64,000 nt of DNA from Halomonas sp. TD01 (GCF_923868895.1 NZ_OV350343.1:2728001-2792000), one strand, 5' to 3'. Numbered from the stretch's first letter, positions 8,091 through 16,603 are shown. A program made the numbers and translations. Notes: a model not told the origin generated them from the letters alone.

Positions 8091-9215
8091 ATGAAGTTGC
8101 GGGCTATAAAGTCAATAGGCTGGAAGCTGGGGTTAGCTTTTATTCTGATAACGGGTACTTGTGCCATTGCCATAGCGTTATATGGTTTACATGTTCGTCA
8201 GCAAATGGGGTCTAATTATACTTCGCTTGTAGCAGTGATTGTACGTTCTCAGACGCATGCCGTTATGTTTCGAAACGCTTTAGAGGATTTACGCGATCAT
8301 CCTGGAGATCCTGAAGTATTTAGTCGCCTGGAGAATCTTCTGTGGCGGATACCGCAACATATTGATGGAATAAGTTTTAGTCTGCAGACTAATCTGCTTT
8401 CCGAATCAGATTATCATGCCTCTCTGGCAAGGTTACAGGATATTAAGGAGCGTCTGTCTGAGATGCGACAGCAGCTCGATGGAATTATCTTAGGTGACTC
8501 AATCGAAAAGTTTCTGTATCAAGGCCAAGTGATCGAAAACGACTTGGCTCAGGTTTACAGTACCTTTGAAGGAATGGTGCACTCAGAAGCAGCCAAGCAG
8601 CGCATTGTCATGGAGCGACTGGGGCGCACCATATCGGTGCTGGCTTTTATGACCCTGATACTGATACTAGGACTTCTGATTTCATTATTTAGACTTAAAC
8701 GCGAACACCAAAAAGTTAAGCGCCTCAGTCAGTTTGATGAGCTAACAAAATTAGGCAATCGTCGCTATTTGCTGAGCTTTGCAGAACATTGTTGTAAACA
8801 TAGCCAGCGCTCTGGTAGTCCTTTGGGCTTGATTCTTATTGATATTGACAACTTCAAGTATATAAATGACACATTTGGTCATCCTGCCGGTGATCTAATA
8901 CTTCAGGTAGTTGCGGGAGTGCTAAAAGATGAAGCTCGCAAAATAGATGTGTTAGCTCGGATTGGAGGTGAAGAGTTCTGTATACTATTACCAGATACAG
9001 ATGTTGATGGCGCCATGCAGCTAGCAGAACGGCTGCGTAAAAAAACGAGTGATCTAACACAAAAACAATTAGGCGTTGCTACCTCAGTTACAATGAGTCT
9101 AGGAGTAGCGATAGCATGTAAAAACGAAGCTACTTTTAAGCATCTTTATGCACGTGCAGACAAAGCTTTGTATCAAGCAAAAATGCATGGTCGCAACCGG
9201 ATAGAATTCGGTTAG
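8091..9215 (+). CDS. Membrane diguanylate cyclase (GGEEF)
   Basis: A 374-residue enzyme making cyclic di-GMP from two GTP. A first membrane segment (about residues 11-33) and a second (about 178-200, LILILGLLISLF) bracket a periplasmic sensor region of about 145 residues rich in predicted helix. The C-terminal GGDEF domain has the active-site loop G292-G-E-E-F296 and an intact inhibitory I-site R283-K-I-D286. The start at 8091 overlaps the stop of the interrupted upstream gene (ATGA), so I prefer it to the open frame from 7992, which begins inside the IS30 end. The periplasmic partner was probably the product of 6455; the insertion would remove the signal and may also change transcription. 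Catalytic residues look intact. Confidence 0.9.
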   Translation: MKLRAIKSIGWKLGLAFILITGTCAIAIALYGLHVRQQMGSNYTSLVAVIVRSQTHAVMFRNALEDLRDHPGDPEVFSRLENLLWRIPQHIDGISFSLQTNLLSESDYHASLARLQDIKERLSEMRQQLDGIILGDSIEKFLYQGQVIENDLAQVYSTFEGMVHSEAAKQRIVMERLGRTISVLAFMTLILILGLLISLFRLKREHQKVKRLSQFDELTKLGNRRYLLSFAEHCCKHSQRSGSPLGLILIDIDNFKYINDTFGHPAGDLILQVVAGVLKDEARKIDVLARIGGEEFCILLPDTDVDGAMQLAERLRKKTSDLTQKQLGVATSVTMSLGVAIACKNEATFKHLYARADKALYQAKMHGRNRIEFG

Positions 9216-9379
9216 GGGAAATATATAGATCATCCTGCTGCTATAGGTTTAAAAAGTAGTTTGCATTTTCTGGTTATTCCCAGAGCGGCATATAAAAATA
9301 CTCCTTTCACCAGCATCAATATTTCACCAATTTGGTGTAATAACACGCGCTATCCGCTTTGACACTTTAATCAGAGCTG

Positions 9380-9562
9380 TGTAGTGGCATAGTGAATTTG
9401 GCCGTCTAATTACAGGTGCTAATATGCACCAATAAACAAATAGATGGCAGCATGGCTAGAACGCCAAAACGTAATTTCAGCCCTGAATTCCGGCTCGAAG
9501 TAGCACAGCTGGTCGTCGTATCAGGTATGCTCTTGGCTTGCCGTTTCTGCTGCACCTGCTAA
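9380..9562 (+). pseudogene. Remnant of an IS3-like element (5' end of transposase orfA)
   Basis: ATG 9452 opens a 36-codon frame whose first 22 residues (MARTPKRNFSPEFRLEVAQL and on) match the helix-turn-helix start of IS3-type orfA transposases, then break off into unrelated sequence and stop at 9560. TGTAGTGGCATAGTGAATTT at 9380 resembles the left end of such elements. Everything downstream of about 9530 is lost, so this is a relic. The rest of the 9216-9572 spacer shows nothing else. Confidence 0.6.
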
Positions 9563-9572
9563 GGACATTGCT

Positions 9573-10052
9573 ATGCGTTTCTCAACACCGGTTGCCATTA
9601 CGTCGCTTGTGATGATGTCTACGTTAATGCTGACTACTTCGCTTCTGGCGCAGGATGCCCATATTGGCAGCGTGCGTACAGAGTTTAGGTTGATCGGACC
9701 GAACAGTACGATTGAAGTGGAGCGCTTTGACGACCCGAAAGTACAAGGGATTTCCTGCTATCTTTCCTACTCCCAAGTGGGCGGGATTTCAGGTGCGGTA
9801 GGGCTTGCTGAGGAAGCTAGCGAGGCGAGCGTGGCGTGTCGGCAAACGGGAGAGATCGTCTTCGACCCTGACGAGGTAGACGAGCAAGAGGTTGTTTTTA
9901 ACCAACGTCGATCCGCACTTTTCAAAAACATGCGCGTGGTGCGTATGCACGATGTCGAAACTGAAACCTTTGTGTATTTGACCTACAGCACCAAGCTGGT
10001 AGATGGTTCGCCTAAGAACGCAATTTCAGCGGTCAACTACGGTGAGTTTTAA
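9573..10052 (+). CDS. creA: CreA family periplasmic protein
   Basis: A 159-residue exported protein of unknown biochemical function, named from its position in the E. coli cre locus. A signal peptide of about 26 residues (ending LLAQ) is followed by the family hallmarks IGSVRTEFRLIGPNSTIEV, FDDPKVQGISCYLSY, GGISGAVGLAEEASEASVAC and a conserved RQTGEI. Two conserved cysteines (in ISCYLSY and VACRQ) could form a disulfide. AAGGA precedes ATG 9573. It stands alone on the plus strand, not next to creBCD, convergent with the CAP-domain gene six bases downstream. Confidence 0.88.
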   Translation: MRFSTPVAITSLVMMSTLMLTTSLLAQDAHIGSVRTEFRLIGPNSTIEVERFDDPKVQGISCYLSYSQVGGISGAVGLAEEASEASVACRQTGEIVFDPDEVDEQEVVFNQRRSALFKNMRVVRMHDVETETFVYLTYSTKLVDGSPKNAISAVNYGEF

Positions 10053-10058
10053 GAAGGG

Positions 10059-10652
10059 TTAGCGGGGGTGTCCCAGCACCTGTGCCCAAAAGGTGGTATA
10101 CCGCGAGTCAGCATTGTCGGCTTTTGCCATGCCCATCTCGGTGAAGGTGTCGTTCATCATATTGCTGCAATGGCTGGGGCTCTCTAACCAACCGTTAACC
10201 ACGGCAGCGACAGATGTATGCCCAGCGGCAATATTTTCACCCACCGCTTGCCATGCGTACTCTTGTTGATTGACGCGTTGCTCAACCCCTGCGCCGTCAG
10301 GATCTGAATGGCTAACGTAGTCGTTTTTGGCCATATCGTTGGCGTGCATGGCGGCAGCGGCCTCCAGTTTACAGCTCCAGGTTAACGGGCTGGCTGCTGG
10401 AAATGATTGATCACCACATTGACGGGCGTTGTTTCGTGCCTCGTTCACCCGCGTTAGCATTTCCTGTTGCTGATCAGTCAGGCCACACTCGCTGTTAGCA
10501 CTGTCACTGTTGGTACTGTCGCTATTAGTACTGTCGGCGCGGGAGTCATCATCGGCCCACGTTCCGCTGCCTATCAGCATCAGTGTTACCAGACTAAAAA
10601 GCGCCCAGTGGGTAGGGCGCTTTAAGGTGACGTTAGCCGCCGAATTTTTCAT
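10059..10652 (-). CDS. Secreted CAP-domain (SCP/PR-1-like) protein
   Basis: About 197 residues from ATG 10652 (an alternative GTG or ATG at 10676 adds eight). A signal peptide (THWALFSLVTLMLIGSGTWA) is followed by a low-complexity Ser/Asn/Asp/Thr linker built of 15-bp repeats, then a CAP domain: LTWSCKLEAAAAMHANDMAK, SHSDPDG, GENIAAGHTS, WLESPSHCSNMM and a C-terminal YTTFWAQVLG. CAP-domain proteins of bacteria are exported and of mostly unknown role; some bind sterols or cell-wall material. The start overlaps the end of the upstream gene by 20 bases, and a terminator hairpin for that gene lies inside the signal-peptide codons, which makes its expression unusual. Confidence 0.85.
   Translation of the reverse strand: MKNSAANVTLKRPTHWALFSLVTLMLIGSGTWADDDSRADSTNSDSTNSDSANSECGLTDQQQEMLTRVNEARNNARQCGDQSFPAASPLTWSCKLEAAAAMHANDMAKNDYVSHSDPDGAGVEQRVNQQEYAWQAVGENIAAGHTSVAAVVNGWLESPSHCSNMMNDTFTEMGMAKADNADSRYTTFWAQVLGHPR
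10497..10537. repeat. Tandem 15-bp repeat in the CAP-protein linker
   Basis: About three 15-bp units encode the repeated pentapeptide Ser-Thr-Asn-Ser-Asp/Asp-Ser-Ala-Asn-Ser in the linker after the signal peptide. Such units change number easily by slippage without breaking the frame. Confidence 0.7.
10596..10623 (-). terminator. Intrinsic terminator of the 10633-11121 gene, inside the CAP gene start
   Basis: On the minus strand a 9-bp perfect stem (AAAGCGCCC / GGGCGCTTT, at 10615-10623 and 10598-10606) with an 8-base loop is followed by a T run. It lies 10-37 bases after the stop of the upstream gene and within the codons of the CAP signal peptide. Confidence 0.8.
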
Positions 10653-11121
10653 TTTCGCCCATGTTGGGGGTGGCATCTTTTTTCAGATTGGCTTTCGCGA
10701 TTTCATAGAGCTGGAAGGCTTTGCTCTCTTTTGCTTTCCAGTGCTCGCCCATTTGCACGTCAATTTCTAGCAGTGCTACGTCAGGGTCGTCTTTACCTTC
10801 TGGAAACCAAGCGGCAATAAAGGGGTTCCAGTAGCGCTCAATCAGCTCGCGGTTATCGGTCAGGTTGGCTTTACCTGAAAGCGATACATAAACGCCATCT
10901 TCCTGGTCGGAGAAACTAAGGCAAACGTCGTGATCGCTTTCTGTTTCAAATACCTTTTCGGCGCTGCGTCGTGTGAAGAACCACAGCTTGCCATCATACT
11001 CGTCTTGCACTAGGTGCATGGGGCGCGCTCGTGGAACCTCGTTATCCAACGTCACCAACATACCTACTTTAATATCCTTGATCATCTTCCAGATTTTCTG
11101 CTTATGCTCCGGGCTGGACAT
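10633..11121 (-). CDS. Pyridoxamine 5'-phosphate oxidase-like flavin-binding protein (general stress protein 26 type)
   Basis: A 162-residue single-domain split-barrel protein like B. subtilis GSP26. Visible family features are the N-terminal helix HKQKIWKMIKDIKVGMLVTL, the RARPMHLVQDEYDGKLWFFT core, and YVSLSGKANLTDNRELIERY with the WNPFIAAWFPEG stretch. Members bind FMN, FAD or F420 and are thought to act as stress-related oxidoreductases; the true substrate is unknown. It is followed by its own terminator at 10596-10623. Start ATG 11121 gives the usual length. Confidence 0.88.
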   Translation of the reverse strand: MSSPEHKQKIWKMIKDIKVGMLVTLDNEVPRARPMHLVQDEYDGKLWFFTRRSAEKVFETESDHDVCLSFSDQEDGVYVSLSGKANLTDNRELIERYWNPFIAAWFPEGKDDPDVALLEIDVQMGEHWKAKESKAFQLYEIAKANLKKDATPNMGENEKFGG

Positions 11122-11519
11122 AGCGTCACACTCCTTATGTTTTCAAGAACAACATGTTTTCAAGAACGACAGTTTCAAGATGCCGATTTTGATCCATCTT
11201 CGTTGACAAGAATTTATACCAAAGCTGTCTGAGGTGATTCGCTTTTTGTACAAATCCTGTTAGCAGCCTAGTCATCATTTTCGATGTCATCAAATATCTC
11301 TGCACTTTTTTATGTATATGTTAAAAATATATTTTGACGTTTTTTTTAAATGTAGATATTTTTGTTGGTCATTACGTTTGATACTGCCTATCTGAAAAAT
11401 GAAAAAGCTGGCTCGGTAGTGCTTTCGGAAGTACAGGCAATGGCGTTGTAGTGAGTTCGTGGGAGGCGCGGCCAGCGTTCGAGAGCAAGCTCTAATGTCA
11501 TGGCAAAAAGGAAAACAAG
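11122..11519. other. Gene-free spacer with a 17-bp tandem duplication
   Basis: No supported gene. ATGTTTTCAAGAACAAC at 11137-11153 is repeated as ATGTTTTCAAGAACGAC at 11154-11170, with a third, shorter copy (AGTTTCAAGA) after it. The middle (11300-11400) is very AT-rich and probably holds the gabD promoter. The minus frame at 11290-11556 has no recognisable content. Confidence 0.5.
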
Positions 11520-12965
11520 ATGAGTAAGTTACCCGATATTTTGATACCTGACGCATTTATTGGCGGAGAGTGGTGCGGTGCTGAAAAGCGCTTTGCGGTC
11601 ACTAACCCTGCAAATGGTGAGCTATTAGCAGAAGTTCCAGACCTGGATGCGGATGGTGCACGAGCAGCGGTTGCCGCAGCGGAGGCAGCAGGACCTGGCT
11701 GGAAAAAGCGTACAGCGAAAGAGCGTGCGACGCTGTTGCGCGCCTGGTTCGATGCCATCATGGCGCACCAAGAAGACTTGGCTCGGCTAATGACGTTGGA
11801 GCAGGGCAAGCCGCTGGCAGAATCCCGGGGTGAAGTGGCCTATGGCGCATCATTTGTCGAATTTTATGCCGAAGAGTCCAAGCGCATGGCAGGTGAAACC
11901 TTGCCGGGTCATGGTGTCGATAAACGCATTCTGGTGTTTCGCGAACCCATTGGCGTTGTGGCCGCTGTTACGCCCTGGAACTTCCCGCTGGCTATGATCA
12001 CTCGTAAGTGCGCCCCCGCTTTAGCAGCAGGCTGTACGGTGGTGATCAAACCTGCAGAAGCAACGCCTCTAACGGCGTTGGCAGTGGCGCGCTTGGCTGA
12101 GCTCGCTGGCTTGCCCGCTGGGGTGATCAATGTGGTCACTGCCAGCCAGCCTGCACCGATAGGGGAGGTGCTAACCACCGATCCCCGCGTGCGTAAGTTC
12201 TCTTTCACAGGCTCCACACCTGTTGGTAAAAAGCTGCTCGCTCAATGTGCAGGTACGGTCAAAAAAGTATCGTTGGAGTTAGGTGGTAACGCACCTTTCA
12301 TCGTGTTTGATGACGCCGACCTAGACGCCGCCGTTGAGGGTGCTGTTGCCTCCAAGTATCGCAATTCTGGCCAGACCTGCGTCTGTACGAACCGCTTCTT
12401 GGTTCAGAGTGGCGTTTACGACGTTTTTGTCGAAAAGCTGGCTAAGCGCGTGGCGCAACTGAACGTGGGCAATGGGCTGGATGAAGGCGTTATGCAAGGC
12501 CCGTTGATCAATCAGGCCGCAGTTGAAAAGGTCGAGTCCCACATTGCTGATGCGATGGAAAAGGGTGGGCGGTTGGTCTGTGGTGGCAAGCCTCACACGT
12601 TGGGCGGCACGTTCTTCGAGCCAACGATTATTGCTGATGTGACCGACAACATGCGGGTTGCCCGTGAAGAGACGTTTGGCCCCTTAGCGCCTGTGTTCCG
12701 TTTCGAGACGGATGACGAAGCCATTGCCATGGCGAATGCGACTGAGTTCGGGCTAGCAGCCTACTTTTATGCACGTGACTACCGCAGGATTTGGCACGTC
12801 ATGGAAGGGCTGGAGTACGGCATGGTGGCGGTTAACGAAGGAATTCTGTCTACCGAGCTAGCGCCCTTTGGTGGGGTGAAAGAGTCCGGGCTGGGCCGTG
12901 AAGGCTCACGTCATGGCCTTGATGAATTTACCGAGTTGAAATACGTCTGTGTTGGCGGCCTGTAA
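11520..12965 (+). CDS. gabD: Succinate-semialdehyde dehydrogenase (NAD(P)+)
   Basis: A 481-residue aldehyde dehydrogenase that oxidises succinate semialdehyde to succinate, the second step of GABA breakdown. Catalytic E253 lies in LELGGNAP and the nucleophile C287 in NSGQTCVCTNR; both the second cysteine and the length are typical of GabD. Coenzyme-binding motifs TPWNFPLAMITRK and FTGSTPVG are present, and the end ESGLGREGSRHGLDEFTELK fits the family. AAGGA precedes ATG 11520. gabT follows after 34 bp on the same strand, so the two form an operon. The alternative glutarate-semialdehyde dehydrogenase (davD) is very similar and cannot be excluded. Confidence 0.93.
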   Translation: MSKLPDILIPDAFIGGEWCGAEKRFAVTNPANGELLAEVPDLDADGARAAVAAAEAAGPGWKKRTAKERATLLRAWFDAIMAHQEDLARLMTLEQGKPLAESRGEVAYGASFVEFYAEESKRMAGETLPGHGVDKRILVFREPIGVVAAVTPWNFPLAMITRKCAPALAAGCTVVIKPAEATPLTALAVARLAELAGLPAGVINVVTASQPAPIGEVLTTDPRVRKFSFTGSTPVGKKLLAQCAGTVKKVSLELGGNAPFIVFDDADLDAAVEGAVASKYRNSGQTCVCTNRFLVQSGVYDVFVEKLAKRVAQLNVGNGLDEGVMQGPLINQAAVEKVESHIADAMEKGGRLVCGGKPHTLGGTFFEPTIIADVTDNMRVAREETFGPLAPVFRFETDDEAIAMANATEFGLAAYFYARDYRRIWHVMEGLEYGMVAVNEGILSTELAPFGGVKESGLGREGSRHGLDEFTELKYVCVGGL

Positions 12966-12999
12966 GCGATTTTCACTAATTTAATAAGGAAAGCAGTAA

Positions 13000-14277
13000 A
13001 TGAAAATGAGCAATGCACAGCTGAATGAGCTTAAACAAAAATATGTCGCTAATGGTGCCGCCAGCCCCGCAACCCAATTCGCTGACCGTGCTGAGAACGC
13101 GATTATCTGGGATGCGGATGGTAACCGTATTATTGATTTCGCGGGCGGTATTGGCGTGCTTAATATTGGCCATTGTCACCCGAAGGTAGTCGAGGCTGTT
13201 CGTGAGCAGTTAGGTCGAGTGATGCACACGTGCCAGACCGTCATTCCCTACGAAGGCTACGTTAAAGTGGCTGAGAAGCTCAGTCAGCTTACCCCTGTGC
13301 GCGGTCATGCCAAAGTCATGCTCGTCAACTCTGGGGCTGAAGCGCTAGAGAACGCTGTGAAGGTGGCCCGTGCCGCCACAGGTAAGAATAACGTCATCTG
13401 CTTTGATGGTGGCTACCATGGCCGTACGTTTATGACCATGGCCATGAACGGAAAAGTGGCGCCTTACTCGGCTGACTTCGGCAGCATGCCTGGCAATGTG
13501 TTCCGTGCGCCTTATCCGGTTCCTTTCCATGGGGTGAGTGAAGAAGACGCTCTTCGCGGCCTTAAAATGACCCTTAAGACCGATGCCAATCCGAAGGACA
13601 CCGCCGCTATCGTCATTGAGCCTGTGTTGGGTGAAGGTGGGTTCTATCCTGCACCGGCCAGCTTCCTTAAAGCGGTGCGTGAAATTTGCGACGAGCACGG
13701 CATGCTGATGATTGTCGATGAGGTTCAGTCAGGTTTTGGCCGCACCGGCAAATTGTTTGCTATTGAACATAGTGGCGTTCAGCCGGATATCATTACCATG
13801 GCCAAAAGCATGGCGGGGGGCATGCCAATCTCCGCGCTGGTAGGTACGGCTGAGCATATGGATGCATCAGGCCCTAACTCTTTGGGTGGCACCTATTCGG
13901 GCAGCCCCGTTTCTTGCGCTGCTGTTTTAGCCGTGCTTGAAGTGCTGGAAGAGGAAAAAATTCTTGAGAAAAGCCAGGCCTTAGGAGAAGTGCTGGGGCA
14001 GCGTTTTACTCAGTGGCAGCAACGTTTTGCGTGTGTAGAAAATGTACGTCATTTAGGCTCTATGGCGGCATTGGATATTGTTTCAGCTGGCCAAGAACCG
14101 GATGCAGAACTGGCCGCAGCAATGTGTAAGCGCGCACGCGAGAAGGGTCTTATCCTGCTTTCGTGTGGGCTTTACGGTAATACAATCCGCTTCTTAATGC
14201 CGGTCACTATTGAAGACTCGATACTTGAAGAAGGCTTGGCGATTGTTGAAGCGTTGCTGGAAGAGCTTACGGCGTAG
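13000..14277 (+). CDS. gabT: 4-aminobutyrate aminotransferase
   Basis: A 425-residue class III PLP aminotransferase that moves the amino group of GABA to 2-oxoglutarate, giving succinate semialdehyde and glutamate. The PLP lysine is K269 in ITMAKSMAGGMP, with the conserved DEVQSGFGRTG before it and GGTYSGSPVSCAAVLAVLE after it. AAGGAAA lies nine bases before ATG 13000. It sits directly after gabD and before a strong terminator, so gabDT is a two-gene unit. Activity on 5-aminovalerate (davT) is possible in the same enzyme. Confidence 0.93.
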   Translation: MKMSNAQLNELKQKYVANGAASPATQFADRAENAIIWDADGNRIIDFAGGIGVLNIGHCHPKVVEAVREQLGRVMHTCQTVIPYEGYVKVAEKLSQLTPVRGHAKVMLVNSGAEALENAVKVARAATGKNNVICFDGGYHGRTFMTMAMNGKVAPYSADFGSMPGNVFRAPYPVPFHGVSEEDALRGLKMTLKTDANPKDTAAIVIEPVLGEGGFYPAPASFLKAVREICDEHGMLMIVDEVQSGFGRTGKLFAIEHSGVQPDIITMAKSMAGGMPISALVGTAEHMDASGPNSLGGTYSGSPVSCAAVLAVLEVLEEEKILEKSQALGEVLGQRFTQWQQRFACVENVRHLGSMAALDIVSAGQEPDAELAAAMCKRAREKGLILLSCGLYGNTIRFLMPVTIEDSILEEGLAIVEALLEELTA

Positions 14278-14334
14278 CGTCTGATGCTTGTGGGTTATTT
14301 AAGCCCTGATTTAAGTCCTTACATATGATGATAG

Positions 14335-14367
14335 AAGCCGGTGCAGCTAGTCTGCATCGGCTTTTTT
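14335..14367 (+). terminator. Intrinsic terminator after gabDT
   Basis: A 12-bp stem with one G-T wobble (AAGCCGGTGCAG / CTGCATCGGCTT) and a 5-base loop is followed by TTTTTT. It closes the gabDT unit and separates it from the regulator gene. Confidence 0.88.
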
Positions 14368-14470
14368 ATTTCTTATTGCACTGAGTTATTGAGTGCGCGG
14401 GGTTGAGCACATTCAAACAGGTGTTACAAATTGTGCTATGATTTTTACCCACTTTGCGAAATGCATACTC

Positions 14471-15181
14471 ATGAATTCATCATTCTTCCCAGACGAAACG
14501 GCAGATGCCAAGGAAAACTTGGGTATTCGTGCCTATAAGCTACTTAAGATAGACATTATTAAAGGCATTTTTCAGCCTGACGAAAAATTGCGTATGAGTG
14601 TTCTTAAAGCGCGCTATGAACTGGGTATTGGTCCTCTGCGAGAAGCACTTTCCCAGCTTGTTGCTGAGCATTTAGTGGTGGCCATTAGCCAGCGTGGCTA
14701 TCGTGTGGCACCCATGTCGCTCGCTGAGCTTAAAGATATTTATGATGCCCGTGCGCAGGTCGAAGCCATGATGTTGGGGCTTGCGATAGAGCGTGGCGAT
14801 GATGCCTGGGAAGCCAATATTCTGGCAAAGTCTTATCAATTAGCAAAGCTGACAGAAATGAGCTCGTCAGAAGGGCTGTTAGATATTTGGGACAGACGGC
14901 ATAGTGATTTTCACACTGCCATGGTAGCTGGCTGCAACTCCCCTCATTTGATGAAAGTGCGCGCTGGGCTATTTGATAAAGTTCAGCGCTACCGCTTTTT
15001 GTGGCTTAAGGAAACCGTGTTTTCTGCTCAGGCCCTTGAAGCAAAACGCCAAGAGCATGCCGCTTTAGTAGACGCCACGCTTGAGCGTCGGAAAGATAAA
15101 GCAGTGTCGTTGATGCACGAACACTTGATGTCCCCTGTGCCTATTATTACACAGGTGATGCGTCAACAAGGCGTGGCATAA
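14471..15181 (+). CDS. csiR: GntR-family (FCD) regulator, probably of the gab genes
   Basis: A 236-residue regulator. The N-terminal winged helix (about residues 15-80) has LKIDIIKGIFQPDEKLRMSV, LGIGPLREALSQLVAEHLVV and the GYRVAPMS wing end. The C-terminal FCD domain has the expected helices and metal/ligand residues (DIYDARAQVEAMML, HSDFHTAMVAGC, EHAALVDATL). Position next to gabDT and likeness to CsiR/GabC of E. coli, which represses the csiD-gab genes, support the name; the effector is inferred. I chose ATG 14471, as the open frame from 14393 adds 26 residues before the conserved start. A terminator follows at 15219. Confidence 0.75.
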   Translation: MNSSFFPDETADAKENLGIRAYKLLKIDIIKGIFQPDEKLRMSVLKARYELGIGPLREALSQLVAEHLVVAISQRGYRVAPMSLAELKDIYDARAQVEAMMLGLAIERGDDAWEANILAKSYQLAKLTEMSSSEGLLDIWDRRHSDFHTAMVAGCNSPHLMKVRAGLFDKVQRYRFLWLKETVFSAQALEAKRQEHAALVDATLERRKDKAVSLMHEHLMSPVPIITQVMRQQGVA

Positions 15182-15218
15182 GGCAAGGCAAAAGAAGGGA
15201 TCGAAGAAAGAATAAAAG

Positions 15219-15245
15219 AAAAGGCCCTAATGATTAGGGCCTTTT
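15219..15245. terminator. Bidirectional terminator between csiR and the TRAP operon
   Basis: A perfect 12-bp stem AAAAGGCCCTAA / TTAGGGCCTTTT with a 3-base loop and A/T runs on both sides. It serves the convergent csiR (plus) and dctM-like gene (minus, ends 15284). Confidence 0.88.
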
Positions 15246-15283
15246 GGGTTGAGTTTCTGTCTATAGCCGTTTGATACGTTTGT

Positions 15284-16603
15284 TTAGAACAGTAGGTTGG
15301 GTAGCCACAGCGCAATACTTGGAAATAGTACGATAAGAGCTAAACCAATTATTTGCAGAGCAACATAAGGCAGCGCCGAACGATAGATATCGACAATAGT
15401 AATAGACTTTGGTGCGACTGATCGCATATAGAACAGGTTATACCCAAAGGGTGGTGTCAGATAAGCGGATTGCATACTTATAATGAACAGCACCGCAAAC
15501 CAGGTAGTATCGAACCCTAAGTCACGTACGATCGGCACATAAAGCGGAATCGTGATGAACAGGATCGCAAAGTCATCCAGAAACATGCCAAGCGCAAAAA
15601 AGCTAACCAGCATGATGATGATGACGGTATAGGGTGACAGCGCGAAGTCATCGATAAAATCACTGACGATCATACCTGCGCCCAAGCCCATATAAATACG
15701 GCTAAAGAACACCGCTGCAATGGCAATCCAAAGCAACATACCCGTTATTTTGGTCGTGCTGAGCATTGCGTAACGTAGAAGGCTCCAATTAAGCCGGCCC
15801 CTTAGCGCCGCAATAAGCATTGCACCGCCTGCCCCCACTGCTGAAGCTTCAGAAGGTGAGGTGACCCCTCCGATGATGCAGCCCAGTACGGCGGTGACCA
15901 AAAGGCCAGGAGCAATAACATGGCGTAAAGAGATCAGCTTTTCTTTGGCGCTAAAACGTTCTTCTACTGGCGCTGCGGGGCCTAAGGCAGGATTTATGCG
16001 GCAGCGTATCAATATATACGCCATGTAAATACCGGCCAGCATTAGGCCAGGTACTAAGCCCGCAGCAAATAGCTTTCCTACGGATTCGCGAGCAAGAAAC
16101 GCATAGACAATCATTAAGATACTGGGTGGGATCAAAAAGCCTAGTGCGCCACCTGCCATGATAGTACCGGTGACAAGCCGCTTGTGATAACCGCGCTTAA
16201 GCATTGCTGGCAATGCAATGATCCCTAAGCTGACGGTAGCAGCCCCTGAAACACCCGCCATGGCAGCGATAAGGGCGCAAATAAGAATGGTGCCAATCCC
16301 AAGTCCGCCTGGAAGGCTCCCCATTAGCTTATGCATCATTTCGAAGAGATCATCTGTAATGCCGGAGCGTTCCAGTACCAATCCCATAAAGATGAAGAGC
16401 GGGAGGGCCACCAGGAGAAAGTTATCCATGGTGCTATATGCCGATGATAACAAGAAGTCCAAGCCCCCAGGACCAAACATCATGTAGGCACTTCCCATGC
16501 CCGATATCATCAATGCCCACGCTAGCGGAGCACCTATTGCCATTAGGACGATCATGGAGAGAAACATGATCGCCGTAATTATCATGGGGTCTAAATTTAA
16601 CAT
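15284..16603 (-). CDS. dctM: TRAP transporter large permease (DctM family)
   Basis: A 439-residue integral membrane protein with about 12 hydrophobic segments, the ion-driven channel subunit of a tripartite TRAP transporter. Family motifs include MALPLFIFMGLVLERSGI-like VALPLFIFMGLVLERSG, GGALGFLIPPSILMIVYAFL and a late FLDDFAILFITIPLYVPIV. It works with the DctQ-like and DctP-like proteins encoded upstream (minus strand, P-Q-M order). The 219-bp gap to dctQ is unusually long and holds decayed tandem repeats. The substrate cannot be deduced from sequence; C4-dicarboxylates, sialic acid, amino acids and other acids are all known for the family. Confidence 0.92.
   Translation of the reverse strand: MLNLDPMIITAIMFLSMIVLMAIGAPLAWALMISGMGSAYMMFGPGGLDFLLSSAYSTMDNFLLVALPLFIFMGLVLERSGITDDLFEMMHKLMGSLPGGLGIGTILICALIAAMAGVSGAATVSLGIIALPAMLKRGYHKRLVTGTIMAGGALGFLIPPSILMIVYAFLARESVGKLFAAGLVPGLMLAGIYMAYILIRCRINPALGPAAPVEERFSAKEKLISLRHVIAPGLLVTAVLGCIIGGVTSPSEASAVGAGGAMLIAALRGRLNWSLLRYAMLSTTKITGMLLWIAIAAVFFSRIYMGLGAGMIVSDFIDDFALSPYTVIIIMLVSFFALGMFLDDFAILFITIPLYVPIVRDLGFDTTWFAVLFIISMQSAYLTPPFGYNLFYMRSVAPKSITIVDIYRSALPYVALQIIGLALIVLFPSIALWLPNLLF

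Larger units (their letters stand above)
6455..8094 (+). pseudogene. Periplasmic molybdopterin-oxidoreductase-like protein, split by an IS30 element
   Basis: The 5' part (6455-6938, about 161 codons) encodes an N-terminal hydrophobic export signal, then a domain like the small periplasmic proteins related to the sulfite-oxidase/YedY molybdopterin fold (ADIETLPLY ... FAGVWLKDLL ... DGEPLTLTDFGPTLLIV). The frame then runs into the insertion element and stops at 6955. The missing C-terminus survives after the element: 8011-8094 encodes 27 residues with THWVWSIRDIIVQ, the usual WxW-R-I end of this family. The final TGA (8092-8094) overlaps the ATG of the diguanylate cyclase at 8091, showing that the two were a translationally coupled pair. 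Such proteins often sit beside GGDEF or sensor kinase genes as periplasmic partners. The truncated product lacks the last strand and is probably inactive or altered. Confidence 0.75.

Noticed and set aside
11290..11556. Minus-strand frame of 88 codons
   Set aside because: Low-complexity AT-rich codons overlapping the gabD start; no family likeness.
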